Shown here: positions 1 to 11,825 of the stretch, in pieces
Position numbering within the stretch: position 1 is the first letter of the stretch
How the letters are laid out: each line of letters starts with the position of its first letter
Assembly: GCA_029747015.1 (NCBI GenBank)
Contig: JAKOGI010002267.1
Coordinates: 61,599-125,598, forward strand
Direction of reading: 5' to 3'
From: Carnegiea gigantea
Lineage: Eukaryota; Streptophyta; Magnoliopsida; Caryophyllales; Cactaceae
DNA: 64,000 bases
Position numbers and translations under genes: made by a program
Notes under the pieces: model-generated
What the model saw: only the letters and a program-made list of their open reading frames with translations
The model's database searches: none
Told to the model about the DNA's origin: nothing

Positions 1-714
1 TGAAAGATAAGCAAGGGGAAAGCAAAATCAAGGAGAAGGTCCACATGGAGATTATGCTGAGATATTCTAAATAGATATGAAGTGCAATCATTAACGGCTA
101 GTTAGTGAGTGATCAACATTAAGAAGATCAAGGCACTTCCAAATATTATGCAACGGCTAGTAAGCAATCAAGCAAAGTGTAGATTGTCTAACGACTACTT
201 ATGAGACTTGGCATTATATAAATGATCAAGCCGCGGAGAAAGAAAGAAGAGAATCAAGAGAATTACCCTTGCAAATCAAGAAGAAGACACTTAGAGAACT
301 TGATACATCAATCTTATATTGGCATATCGATTGTGTTTATTTACTCCTTGTTATAAAGTGTACCTTGTTATCTTTCGTCGTATTGGGTTGGGTTGATTAG
401 TCGGAGGGTCGACTACCCAAGCACGGTTGAGGAGCAACGCGTATGTTAGGACACTTAGAGTTGTAGGATCAATTCGTAGGTTGTTCGATTAGTGAATCAT
501 ATGTAATCCACCGACCTAATAAAAGAAAAATGTTCAAAATCCCATCGATGAGGGGCACCCGTGAGCAGAGGACTAAGCGTCATTGAACGTCTATAAATAG
601 CGTGTTTTGTTCACAATTATTTTTTCGCATTTTTATTTCGATTATTTTGTGAATTTGATCATCACCCTATTCACCCCCACTACGGTGATTTAACTAGCCA
701 AATCAAGACAACAC
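1..714 (+). mobile_element. Ty1/copia-like LTR, 5' part cut off by the window edge
   Basis: The right end reads CCTATTCACCCCC followed by GGTGATTTAACTAG, a typical end of plant copia LTRs. The same end occurs, reversed, in the LTR at 16747-18235. A TATA-like box near 215-221 lies upstream of a leader-like stretch, as expected for U3/R/U5 order in plus orientation. No primer binding site or gag is recognisable to the right, so this is a solo LTR or a truncated element. The exact right end is uncertain by some tens of bases. Confidence 0.5.
215..222 (+). promoter_or_regulatory. TATA-like box in the copia-like LTR
   Basis: The stretch TATATAAA lies inside the LTR fragment, about 500 bases before its right end. 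Position and sequence fit a retrotransposon U3 promoter; activity is inference. Confidence 0.35.
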
Positions 715-2435
715 TACATTATTCTTTCGTCAAAGTCGAAAAGTTACCACTTAGAACCCCTTTAGGCCTTTAAAGAGCCTAATTCTTTTATAATCACATC
801 TGACCAAACCTAGGAGTGGGAATATGTTGTGATGATAAAATCAGTAAACCAAATAAGATAATATGGATCAAAGGGTCCCACCCATAGAGAGAAAAAAATA
901 GGACAAAACAGAAAAAGAATAAAAATGAAAAAAAATTATTGATACACGCTAACCTCATTACCCATGCACATTTGATGATTTCATAAAGGTTATTTGAGCC
1001 TTCCTGCTGATTTCCTTCCTTTCGCACTCTACGCTTGAACCATTCCTTTATAATTCACCCTGGAGGCTTCCTTTAAACTAGATGCTCTTACTCTTGAACT
1101 TCGATTAACTTGATTCCATATTGGATACGTAGCTAATCTCTCTGAGGCTAGCCATGAAGATTGTTTTCCGAAAAGAAACATCTTAATTGAGTCATTTAGT
1201 CTCCCAAAAAAAAGTGGCTGGTCCAAAAACCTAAAACAGCAGACTAGGCAAACAAAAAGTGCAAAAAAAACCTTGGTTTCAAGGATTACAAGCATTCCAT
1301 TGCCTACTTCCATGAAACCAGACTTGGAAAAATCATTCACTCACTTTACCACTTATTTCCAATCATCATAGCTTCTAATCTTATCTCCGTTATAAAATTT
1401 AGCACTCCTTACCTCAACCATGGCTACAAATTCAAGAGTCATTATTCACTCTATATTCTCAGCTTTTCTAAGTGGGCAACCTATTATGCAATACAAAGGG
1501 CTCCCTTACATCTTCCTGGGTAATTAAGACTTTCCATCATGGTAAACATTTTCCGACAAGGTGGTAACCATATTAGTTATACTAAACTAGGGCTCCTCTA
1601 GGTAGCACCATCAAAAGAAAGATTACTTATCCTAGGTAACTTATACCTTATCAACTAGGCTAACCCAGCAGTCACTCAAGTTTTTATCCCTTATCCTATA
1701 ATAGTTTTGCAGCCTAGGTTATAAAACAACAACGTACCTAACCCAACAGTCTTCTAGAACAGAATTAGGCCTTAGCTAATAGACCCAAACCTTAGCGTGC
1801 GACCTTCACCTACATGCATATGAGGCTAGGTCTATCACATGTCTACATAGATAACATAATTTAAGTTTGTATATTGATCATGCATGCATAGTCTCATTTA
1901 GGTTAGCAAGCACACTTGCATCAATACATAGGCTTTTGGCCTATTTATTAACCTGCCCTCTAAGTTAATCACTTGGGAACTTTGAATTAAAGAAGTTCAC
2001 ATTCAAGCAGGACAGTAACCCTATAGGAAGGGTGCACAACTCTAGTTAGCTATGAATCTACATCAATTAAAGGTTCTTAATATTGCATCCATAGTTGTCG
2101 TGAAAGACATCTATACTTTGACCCTTATCTTAATCAGGCTCGGTCAAAGTGGGGGCTCTATCCCAAAAGCAGGCTCCACACAATCATCATCGCCCTTGGG
2201 CAATTAGCTCACATCCTTATGAAAAGGGAATCAACCTAATTTTAGGTTATTAGGTAACTAACCATAAAGGACACCTTATCCTCTTTATTTTAAGGCATCG
2301 TATTATCTAGGACAATTCAACATTTAGTAAGTTTCTATCAGGACATGACATAGATACCCAAGCACAAAAAAATGAAACTTATAGATTTGACATCTTAATA
2401 TCTCACCAACAACAAGTGAATGATCTGGCGGCATA
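715..2435. other. No gene recognised; AT-rich sequence
   Basis: Only short open frames occur on the minus strand (794-1027 and 1029-1340), with no recognisable domain, and they look like chance. One clear small structure is a perfect 9-bp inverted repeat, ACTTTGACC at 2115-2123 and GGTCAAAGT at 2142-2150, followed by a run of G. This could be a hairpin near an old retroelement end. Otherwise I see nothing. Confidence 0.4.
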
Positions 2436-2835
2436 TTTTTATGCTCTCACACCACTAAGTTCATATAGATTTAGCTACAAGTCTTCATGCTCTCATACAC
2501 AAAACTCATAAGGACCTGACCGCAGGTCTTTAGGCTCTCACTCCCCCAAGTTCCCATGGACCTGGCTACAGTGTTCATGTTCACACACCACTATGTTCAT
2601 AGGGATCTAGCTAAAAGTTCTTATACTTTCACACCACCAAGTTTGTAGGGATTTAGCTAAAAGTCTTTAAACCCTCACGCCATCTAGTTCACAGGAATCT
2701 GGCTACATCTTTTCAGGCCCACATGCTACCAAGTTCATACGGATATGGCTATAGGTCTTCATCCTTCGATGCCACTAAGGTCATAGGGATCTGGCTACTG
2801 ATGTTCAAGATCTCATGCTATAAAACTCATAACCG
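2436..2835. repeat. Minisatellite A, about nine degenerate units of roughly 46 bp
   Basis: The phrase CTCACACCACCAAGTTCATA, followed by a GGATCTAGCTA-like phrase, recurs about every 46-47 bases with many substitutions. Unit starts lie near 2444, 2492, 2533, 2580, 2628, 2674, 2720, 2766 and 2811. It is not coding. It abuts a second, unrelated minisatellite. Confidence 0.7.
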
Positions 2836-3375
2836 CTAGATCGATGATAGTATCGCTAGATTGATAAAAGTTTCGCTAAACCAATGAAGGGTCCGCTAGA
2901 CCAGTGAAAGCTCAACATTTTAGAATTGCTAGACCAATGAAAGGTCCACAGGACTGAAAAACAGTACACTAGATAGGTAAAAGTCAATAATTCAGAACCA
3001 CTAGACCAGTAAACGATTGCTAGTCTAGCATAGGGTTTGCTAAACTGGTGAAAGGTCAAAATCCTAAATCCACTGAACTGACAAAAGGTCAGATGCATTG
3101 ATGAAGGCTCTAGTAGACCAATGAAAGGTCTACTAGATTGGAAAAAGGTCAAAATCAAAAATCTGCTAGATCAGCAAATGGGCTAAATCCAAGTATGCTA
3201 GACCGACAATAGATCTGGTAGAGTAGTAAAAGTTCGAAGTCAAAATCCACTAGACTGGCGAAAAGTCAAAATTTAAAATTTGCTGGACAGGTGAAGAGTT
3301 GAAATCCAAATCAGCTAGACCAGCAAATGGTCAAAATCAAGCTTCACTTGATAGACAAAAAGTCGAAGTCAAGTG
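2836..3375. repeat. Minisatellite B, GCTAGACCAGTGAAAGGTC-type units
   Basis: A core of about 20 bp (GCTAGACCAGTGAAAGGTC) is repeated more than fifteen times. Some copies are back to back; others are separated by an AAAATCCAAAATC-like spacer, giving a mixed 20-bp and roughly 35-50-bp periodicity. The 100-codon minus-strand open frame at 2856-3158 is a by-product of the repeat, with its FHWSSGPFIGL-like peptide periodicity. The array sits just downstream, in minus-strand sense, of the L1 ORF1 remnant. Confidence 0.7.
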
Positions 3376-3379
3376 TAGG

Positions 3380-4410
3380 ATGACTATCACTACTGGAAAC
3401 GAGGCTTAGGGCACCATAGCTGTGTTGTTCTAGGATAGCAGTGCTAAATGCACTAATTTTATTGTGCTCAGGTTCATTTTGTGTTACATTGTCATTCACT
3501 TTTAGGATCCATAGGGGGAATGTCAGGGATAACAAAATTCTCTATTAGCACAAGAGTGGTTTTTACTCTCTATACCCGTGTGCCCTCTTTCTTTTTACAA
3601 TTTCCTTGATTATAATCATATCCTTATAGTTGAGGCACATCACATGAAGCTACTCAAAATGGATCTTCTGCTCAAGGAGTAATCCATACTCATTTTCAAA
3701 TAGAAATATTTCTCACAGAGCATCGATGACCTCAACTTTTACACGAAATCAAGCATATTTTGTTCTTAATCTTTAATTAGTAATCTTATGTCTGATGATG
3801 CAAGTACCAATTAGGCTTCCAATTTCGCTTAAAGAATTAGTACTTCAATATTTGATATCTAATCCTTGAAGTTGGATCCACGCAAAAATTGTGTGCATGC
3901 CCTTCTTAATACTAGTTATATCAAGTTGCGATGGCTTCATGGTGAGTTGTTTGTTATCAAAATGGTAGATCCTAAATTGCAATACCAAATCCCTTTGCTC
4001 GATGGCTTCAAATCAGATAAGCGCTAGATTGTTCTCTAACAATCCAATGTGCTCAATATCAAATTTACCCTTCATGTCCAAAAATCCTTTCAATGTGACA
4101 AATGGATGATTCCCTCCAAATACGAAGCAAATCAAAGATGATTGCTAGAACTTAATTTCCTCTTGAACATCATCCTCTTGAATTTTTCCAATAAGAGAAT
4201 CGCCAATGATTTTAGGTAGCACGAATTACAATCTGGAACACTTGCCATACCTAATTTAGTTAGACATTATCCCACCTGGATTTCTAGCAGTAACATATTT
4301 AGGTGATCGTCCATCATCTTCATTAGCACTTACTTCATTATTACTCATGAGAGTTGTAACAGATCCTAAAACTTGACAATTCATCAATACTAACCCTAAA
4401 TGCATTTCCC
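3380..4410 (-). pseudogene. L1 LINE ORF1 (gag-like, DUF4283-type) remnant
   Basis: Conceptual translation of the minus strand gives a broken frame with the layout of plant L1 ORF1. An acidic stretch ends in EDDVQEEIKF, followed by ICFVFGGNHPFVTLKGF, then FDNKQLTMKPSQLD, then IFAWIQLQGLD, then an IGSLIG and VKVEV stretch. This matches the DUF4283 order in which a conserved W-x-P-like and VWVQLPGL-like segment precede a zinc knuckle. The expected knuckle, after a YEWLP-like segment, is degraded (LHVMCLNYKDM). Several stops and frame changes are present. By family knowledge the protein is an RNA-binding nucleocapsid. No endonuclease or reverse transcriptase follows; the downstream side runs into the minisatellites. 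Confidence 0.65.
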
Positions 4411-4655
4411 TCCTGTAAGACATAATTCAATATCACATGTGAGTATTGAGAAGAGGATCCAATTGGTTATTTAGAAGTTAGAGTGACAATCGTCTTATTA
4501 GCCACCACCTAATGGTTAGCCTTTCCTCCTTATGTTTAGCTTTCCTAACAATGGCGAGTGCATGCTAATAAAGAGTTGCTGTCGCGTGCCCATGGAAAGT
4601 CATACCTTAAAGTGGTAAAACAAATTATACATTATTACTCAGTCATTTTATCATC

Positions 4656-4885
4656 CCTTTTACAAGTTTAGTTCATGTACTTATAATATAATTCAAATTT
4701 AAGATCTTGATCATTCAATGCAGTCTATTTTCAGTTTTTGCTTTCAATTCAGCTTGTTCTTGGTAACTTCTTCTCTTATGTTTCCCATTCCTAAATATTG
4801 TTGCTTCTTGGCTATAGCTATTAATTTGCATGTTAGTAGTTGTTCAATTCAATCATGTTTAGAATAGATATAATTTTTATTGGTT
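4656..4885 (+). repeat. Partial 5' LTR of the Athila/Tat-type copy 1
   Basis: Roughly 225 bases from ACAAGTTTAGTTCATG match 8574-8800 of the 3' LTR, including AAATTTAAGATCTTGA and CAATCATGTTTAGA. The upstream half of the LTR, including the TATA region, and the downstream end with the primer site are missing or unrecognisable. Confidence 0.6.
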
Positions 4886-4926
4886 GAATTATTTCTATTT
4901 GCAGAACATAGTTAAGATATCAAAAA

Positions 4927-5112
4927 TTGGGAATTTTTGCATGTAATGATGACGAGGTGAATGTTGAGACCCACACTATTTCCAATAAATTCCAATCTCA
5001 TGGTAAAAGTATTGATAAGGCCCTAGACTTACTTAATTGGCATGCTCATGATACCTGTAGATTTGAAGAGGTTAATTATGCCTTTGGAATGTGGTTTACG
5101 ACCCATGTGTAA
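4927..5112 (+). pseudogene. Remnant internal ORF of the Athila/Tat-type family (segment 1)
   Basis: A 61-codon open frame. Its DNA is similar to the minus strand of the second family copy at about 62190-62330: a TGAATGTTGAGACC-like start, then a GACTTACTTAATTGG-like phrase, followed downstream by ACAATTTGTGA. I do not recognise the protein. Because two diverged copies share the segment it belongs to the element, most likely a leftover of gag. It is too short to be functional. Confidence 0.4.
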
Positions 5113-5477
5113 TTTATTCTAGACCTTTTTGGGAGGGAACAATTTGTGAAACTTTATGTTTTCCCCCATGCATTTCTAAATATGTTCCCGTTACATATGA
5201 CTTATGCCATGCTTTTGACCATAACTCTAACTTAGGCCCTCAATATGTTCAATCTATATAACTATGCATGAAATTTAGCAACACCTTATGCTTTTGTCAA
5301 GTGTTATAACTCTACTGGTTATGACATTTAGGTTTGTTTTGTCTTTCAACATTTATACAACTCTTTTTTGTTTTTCCTCTTTGAAGAACCCATAAGACTT
5401 TTCATCTTTCTCGAATCAATTATTTAGAAATGTCATGAATAGACATTTACTAGCATATGAATTTGCACATACAGAAA

Positions 5478-5480
<3 letters not shown>

Positions 5481-5546
<66 letters not shown>
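5481..5546. repeat. (TA)n microsatellite, 33 units
   Basis: An uninterrupted run of alternating T and A inside the Athila/Tat-type element. The minus-strand frame reading poly(YI) here is an artefact of the repeat. Confidence 0.95.
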
Positions 5547-5549
<3 letters not shown>

Positions 5550-5662
5550 ATACAAAAACATTTAACCAATAAAATAAATTTTTACAATGAAAATAATATT
5601 GTTGATTAAGTATATTAACATGTTGTCTAACCCAACCGTTGCACCGCAAGGGGAGTAGCTCT

Positions 5663-5665
<3 letters not shown>

Positions 5666-5708
<43 letters not shown>
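5666..5708. repeat. (TG)n microsatellite, about 21 units
   Basis: An uninterrupted alternating G/T run about 120 bases from the (TA)n tract, inside the same element. It gives a poly(TH) reading on the minus strand that is not a protein. Confidence 0.95.
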
Positions 5709-5710
<2 letters not shown>

Positions 5711-6149
5711 CATATAAAATTGAGCGCGAACGTTGCAGTTGTGACAAGTGTCCTGTTAAGCATTTATTAAGATTTTATTTAAAAATAAAAATTTAAACAG
5801 TATGTGACTTAAGGTCACCGTGATGAATACCATCTTTTCAACTACTTTAATGAAGAAACAAAAGAAGTAAATTATAGCTACGTTATATTATTATTCCTAA
5901 AAATTTAAATTACAGAGATTAATTATAATATTTCGATAACATTTTAGCTAAAATTTTAAAACAAACGGTGCATAGCACAGGTTTAAAGGCTAGTTGAAAT
6001 CTAAAATTGAGAATAGCATTGAATATGCATGCAATTCAATTAAGCATATGGTACATAAGATATTCAACTAGTTTTCCAAATTGGTTTAGAAACAAAAGAA
6101 ATGTGATGTGCCTGATTTTTACTTAGGTTTTATCACAAGGTGGAACACT

Positions 6150-6748
6150 CCCCTACTGATGCTTTTTTACATCCCTAAGGCTTATCCTATGGGTGACTTT
6201 TAGTCTTCTATTGTTTTGAGTCTTGTACTTCACATTAAGAATCTTAATTATGGTCTCGAAGGGGAGGAAGATTCTTGTTTACCTACTTTTACACATGCGC
6301 CCCATGTTGAGATTAGTTTGACCATAGATTGCCATGGAGAAGTTCAAATTGTCCCTGACCTCCGTCGTTCTCTAGCTCTACTAGGAGGGCTCAAGGAGAG
6401 TAACAAGTATGAGGTTAAGTCTAGTTCTAATGAGTTGGCTGTGTTTGCTAATTGATTTTAAGACTAGCATGTATGTAGGTTTGATGAGGAGTCATGTGAG
6501 ACGAGTGTGGTGAGGTGTCACCTTCTAGTTGTAAGCTTTTAGAACACATGCTCCCTATCTCTCTTGAGTTAGTCTTTCCTTCCCATATTTGTTCACCACT
6601 CCACTCATCCCCTCAATATTCTCTTATTTGGTCCATTGACTATCATATCATGTCTAATCCTCACCTTAGTTTGGGTTTTACAGACTTTTTGATGGAAAAA
6701 CTAAAGGGGATTGTGGATGAGTTGATTGGGTCTCTAGGTAACCTTTGA
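6150..6748 (+). pseudogene. Remnant internal ORF of the Athila/Tat-type family (segment 2)
   Basis: Two open frames (6216-6455 and 6515-6748) lie in a stretch that can be aligned with the minus strand of the second copy at about 61430-61880. Shared landmarks, in order, are a CTTATCCTATGGGTGACTTT-like phrase, TTGTTTACCTACTTTTAC, TCTAGTTCTAATGAGTTG, a CTTGAGTTAGTC phrase, TTTGTTCACCA and GAAAAACT. The two copies differ strongly yet keep the order, so this is an old family-specific coding or structural segment. I recognise no domain, and neither copy is open throughout. Confidence 0.45.
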
Positions 6749-7493
6749 AGGTATGAACCCTCCATTGATCTTTACAGCCTTTACTTAGAGGACATGCCTA
6801 AAAGCATTGTTATGTTGACCTTGCATAATCATTATATCGATTACTCAAAGGCATTTGATGGTTGAAGAGAGCATTACATATTCTTGTTACAATGATATTT
6901 GTGTTCGCTTGCTTACTTGTCTACAAGATGGATTCACAGGTATATGAAAGGTTTATTCGAGAATTGACTGCATCTGCATTGAGGACTTGAGTGCATCCAG
7001 TACCTGACTTGACATTGCTATTCTATCCCTTTTGCATAATTATGTATTTGTTTTTGTTTTCTTTTCTTTTTATTTTTGTGTCCTTGAGGCTCCCTAACCC
7101 ATAATGAGGACATAGTGTTATCTCAGTATGTGGGATGGGAAGCTATGCTTCAAAATTTTTAAAAAAGAAGAAAAAGGAAATATTTTTTGAGAATATCAAA
7201 AGGATTTCTTTTTCTTTAAGAGTTGGACTCTCTTTGATTAACTTTGACCCCTTGTGACTTGGTCATTATGTTGCACAAAAGTAGGGTGTGTGTGATAAAA
7301 CTTAGTTTAAAGTGTGTAATTCTAATCTTTAGTCCTAATCTTGCGAGTGCATGACAACAATATAGTCCAGTCCTTGCTTGTATATCATCATTGTCATTGG
7401 GTCATAGAATTCCATGGTTGATTCCTTCACTTGTCTTTATGTAGCTGCTTTTGATTTTGCTTTTAGTTTGTATTCTGAAAAAAACCAAAAAAA

Positions 7494-7572
7494 TAAAAAA
7501 AAAAGAGTACAAAACAAAGCAAGAAGGGTAGGGGAAGACGACGAGGAGGACGAGGAGAAGAAGAAGAAAGTG
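7494..7572. repeat. Purine-rich low-complexity tract
   Basis: An A/G-only stretch rich in GAGGA and AAGAAG, near the 3' end of the Athila/Tat-type element. Such tracts occur before polypurine tracts, but this one is about 600 bases from the LTR. Confidence 0.6.
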
Positions 7573-8171
7573 TCATAGAGTTGGGAATGGTAAGCCTCCT
7601 TTGAGACAATACTCTTCCAAGGCATGCACTACTTGATGCTATGCTTTGGGATAGTATTGCTACTCAAAAGGTCTACTAGTTTGTGTAAGTCAAGTGGTAT
7701 AAAGTCAAACTTTAGTTAGCATAACTCCTAAGGTGATTGTATACTTGCATACCGAGCACTATGACAGGCTCACTGTAGTAATGAATGGTGTGGTAGAAAG
7801 TTGGTGTGTGGATGTCATTAGTGGTAACCAATAGATATGTACATTATGCTTATGTATAGTCTAATACTTAGGCTATAAGGGTGATATAATTGGTTGAAAT
7901 GTGTACAGTTTTCCCATGTGTAGATTTGTGTATTATTTGTAAATTTCCAAAAGATGTTCTATTTGCGTTTTCTTTTCTTTTTCTTGTCTAAGATTTTGTG
8001 GGTACAAATTTTCACAAGACCAGATTCGTCCACTGGGAGCAATCCAAGGTTTTAAAGGACTTGTTCTACATGCTAAGGTCAACCATAATTCATACGAAAG
8101 TGAGTTAGGTATCTTAGGTAGATTTTCTTTTCTTGAGTTTTACTCAAGTATGAGCAAATTCTAGTTGATGG

Positions 8172-8985
8172 TGTACTAGTTCAAATGCCAGAACTGACTA
8201 AATAAATACTTCTAAACACTTGCTTTAGTCTTATTTGACAGCAATTTTTGGGTTTTATTTGGTTTTCGTGTGTTTGTACAGAAATAAGGATTTGATAAAA
8301 CATTGCAGTCATTAGCTTGGCATACAACACAAATTAAAATAGATTTTGGAAAGCTTGACCAAGTGAAAATTGAAAATCATATAGGTTCCAAACAATTTCC
8401 TTATTATGATCAACTTTCTAATATTGATCAAGATTGGAGAGTAAGAAATTTACTTCTATCGGAATTTAGAGAGTGAATGATGGCCATCACCAGCATAAAA
8501 GGAGGCCTCATAGTTTATCATCTTAAGAATAGTTGTTTAGATTTAGGAGTAGAGTTTGTTTAGTTTAGTTTATTTCTTTACAAATTTAATTCATGTGCTT
8601 TAGGTATAATTCAAATTTAAGATCTTGACCATTCAATTCAGTCTGCTTTTAATTTTCACTTTCAGTTCAATCTATATATTCGTGGTAACTTCTTTCCTTT
8701 TCTCTCCCCTTCCCCTGATTAAAAGTTGCTACTTCTAGGCTCTTATCGCTAATATTCCCATGTAGTAATTGTTTAATTCAATCATGTTTAGATTAGACTT
8801 AATTTCTTCATGTTTAATGCTTTTTGTTTTATGCTTAGTGCTTTTAAATTAGTTAGAATGGGTTAAAGTAGTACTGGTCATCTAAATCTGATCTCATCCC
8901 TGTGGAATCAACGCTCTAGTATTTAAGGTGACAATTGTATGCTTGTAGTTCAAGTCCTGTCTCTTTTTAGGATCGTATTATTGAA
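8172..8985 (+). repeat. 3' LTR of the Athila/Tat-type copy 1
   Basis: Homologous, in opposite orientation, to both LTRs at 57678-59911 and 62652-63476. Shared landmarks in order are AATACTTCTAA, a TATA-like ATAAAAGGAGGCC, AATCATGTTTAGATTAGA and GACAATTGTATGCTTG. The end CATCCCTGTGGAATCAACGC resembles U5 ends of Athila/Tat LTRs. No clear target-site duplication was found. Confidence 0.7.
8494..8502 (+). promoter_or_regulatory. Decayed TATA box of the Athila/Tat-type LTR
   Basis: CATAAAAGG followed by AGGCC. The sister family LTR at 62652-63476 has TATAAAAGG followed by AGGTCC at the same place on the minus strand, so one T-to-C change has damaged the box here. Confidence 0.5.
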
Positions 8986-11825
8986 CCATATGGAATTTCA
9001 TTGTTCTTCATCACCTAATCATAACAAGCAAATCTTATATGATAAGATCCAGTGATCTTGCACAACTTGAAACCTCCAAATCTATGGAAAATCACGGTAA
9101 GAAGAAAATGTCACTCCAAAACTCACACTTAGGAGAGAGAAAAATCCATAGTAAGATAGGTTGGCAAAACCCTCATGAAAGGCGAAAAATCTAACTTTCA
9201 TGCAATGAAGCGGAAATTTATTGAAAGAATTTGTAGAACAGCCGCAGAACCTACTATTGAACTAATTGGGGTGTTAAAACTAAGAAATCTCGGGCTTACG
9301 CGTAGCTTTTCCGACTGATGACAACCGTTAGGGTATTTGGAGGCTGAGGGATTTTTTTTTTTTTTTTAAATTTCATGGGAGACAGTGGGAGAAAAAGGAA
9401 AGGATGAAATAATTAGTCCTAAATCATTATTTCTTAACACCAGCTATATTGAGTCTCGCACTGTATGTCATATGCTCTAATAAAATATTGTAAAATTTTA
9501 TATCTTTTGATTGCATATTATTTTTTTATTAAAAAAAACTCGATGATCTTTTTATATTGCGTCCTCCAACTACACATGTATTATGTAAAAATAGATTATA
9601 AACTCAAAAATACTGAATTATTATTGTAAAATGAAAACAAAAAGAAATATTAACATTTTACCATCCTACGTTATTGCACTATAACAAAAAAATCCCCTCA
9701 CATTTTGAAAATACTAAATTATTACCTTGAGGTCATGATAAATTCTATTTTTGAACATTCACTTAAGAAATTTTAAAGTTGTCCCTATGTCCAAGCGTAG
9801 ATATCAATGATGCTATTTCTTGCACAAAGATGTGAACCAAGTTTATTCATCATCAAACTTTAAGTTCAAATGATGTTCACCTAAGAAATTTTAAACCTTT
9901 TAACTTTAAACCTGTAGTTAGTTTAACTACTAGGTTAGGCAATTTGTGCAAGGTACCGAAAATTTTTGAATTTTATAAAAATTTTTAACTATTTTTGGAA
10001 TTTAATTTCAGTTATCATGGCAAATTATAATAAAAACATATTATGATTAATTAAATAGTAAAAAAAATTTGTAACAATTACACTATCGTACATTTTGTTT
10101 ATTTTTGGAGCGAATCACCTTGTCAATGTTAGTTTGAACAATATTGGGTAGTAAAAGCATACTATCATAAGTCATTATAGTAAATTTTTTATTTTATAAC
10201 GTGTAGTTGTATTAGAAATTCATTCGTAGTACTATACTGGAACTTATCAAGCTTAAAGAGTTTATCGCATAAAATTGGATAGACCTCGAAACTTTGTCTT
10301 AACTATCTTTAAATTTAATAAATAGGTAAATTAGTGATTTTAGAATTTAATTTTAGAAATTAACAATTATTGTTCGTTATATAAAACAATCATGAAAATT
10401 TTGCTTTTCGTATTTTAGTAAAATATTACTGTATAATAACGAAGGGCTTTCATTGAAGCTTTAATTACAAATTAGAGTATCTTAAATTTTCTGTAGTTTT
10501 TTTTTGTTGTTAATATGTTATAAAAATTTGGGTGAGGAAAATACAAAAACACTTAATTATGTAGTATTAATTATTATAAGCTAAATATGATTTTTGATTT
10601 TTTTTAAGAGCAACAGCAGTTAATGCAATTAATTTTATAGGTTTGGAAACAACATAAGAGAAACCAAACTTCTCAAAATTTGTCATGCAAGTGTGGATCT
10701 AACTTAGAAAGTTTTGCTATAATATACATATGCGTGTTTGTGTAGGTACATTGAGAAAGAGAGAGATTTTATTAGGTCTAATTTCAAATACATTATTAAT
10801 GCTGAGAATCTCCTATTGAATATAATATATAAGAGAGACTGACATTGAATTTATATAGGTTTATAATCCTTATCCTTTGAACTAGCGTATGGGACTAAAC
10901 TCTTCTAACAGATAGTAACACAATGACATATGTGAAGAATCATATCAAAAATGTAGGATGGCAAGGGTGGGAGGGATGGTTGACAAGAATAAGATGATCA
11001 GCCCAAAATGCTGGATGACCGAACTAAGAAAAATACGCTAGGAAAAGGAATCCTTATATACCCTAAAATAATTGTACACCTATGCCGCCATCCCTTGAGA
11101 ATTGAGATAGAATTACTCTCGAAAAGATGCCCTAAAGCTTGGGGGATCGGAGATAAAGAAAAATTCATTCTCCACTAACTCTTCCCTTTCACCCATATAA
11201 ATGTCAGTGCTTTAGGTGTCATTTTTAAAATAGGAATAATTTTCTTGAAAGGGGCTTGATTTTTTGGCTCCATTTGTTTTGGGGTTGAGACGACTTGTTC
11301 AAGTAGTTTAATCACAAGTGGCTATTTTTGTTTCTTTTTCTATCATTACTACACTTCAATGAAATTAAAAAAAAAGACAATACAGTAAAAAAATGTAATA
11401 GATGACTACCAGGAGATTCTCACAGTACCTCCTTTCAGCTAAAACCAACAACAAATCATGCAAAATAAGAATCAAACCCTCTTATACTGGACAATCTACT
11501 AAAGCATTCCGCTCTTTTCTTATCACATCATCAACAGAAGATGGATAAGGCTATTTTTATTCTTTAATCCTTAATTTTATTCATATTTGATTGTTTTTTC
11601 TGAGACAGAATAAGGTTGTGCATTTGCGTATCTAGAGGCTCTCTTATCGATTTTATTGTTCTAGCCGTGTAATTTGCGGTCCAAATAAGAGTCAGTTAGA
11701 CCTGACTCTGTACTCTTTTAAAGTTTTACTAAACGTCCAAATATGATAAGTTTTTTGTTTGGTTGCTCTCATTCTAATTTTTCTTATTCATATTAACTCT
11801 GTTCTGTAAATATACTTCATAAACT
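8986..11825. other. No gene recognised; AT-rich intergenic sequence
   Basis: This is long AT-rich sequence with poly-A and poly-T runs (for example 9352-9367) and no open frame with a recognisable domain. The stretch 10900-11220 is less AT-rich but I see no motif in it. It could be old transposon debris or true intergenic DNA. Confidence 0.4.

Larger units (their letters stand above)
4656..8985 (+). mobile_element. Non-autonomous Athila/Tat-type LTR retrotransposon, copy 1
   Basis: This element shares LTR and internal sequence with the minus-strand element at 57678-63476. Its 3' LTR is nearly complete (8172-8985) and the 5' LTR is a fragment (4656-4885). The internal part keeps the family's diagnostic 3' features: a GAGGACATAGTG and TGTGGGATGGGAAG stretch near 7105-7140, and a TTTACTCAAGTATGAGCAAA stretch at about 8135-8160 just before the LTR. 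In Athila/Tat elements the same place holds an ACTCAAGGACGAGCAAA-type segment. There is no protease, reverse transcriptase or integrase. Two long microsatellites (5481-5546, 5666-5708) interrupt it. Assignment to the lineage rests on these end features and on the primer site of the other copy. Confidence 0.7.

Noticed and set aside
2856..3158. 100-codon minus-strand frame with repeated FHWSS-like words
   Set aside because: The peptide periodicity follows the minisatellite unit; no domain and no counterpart.
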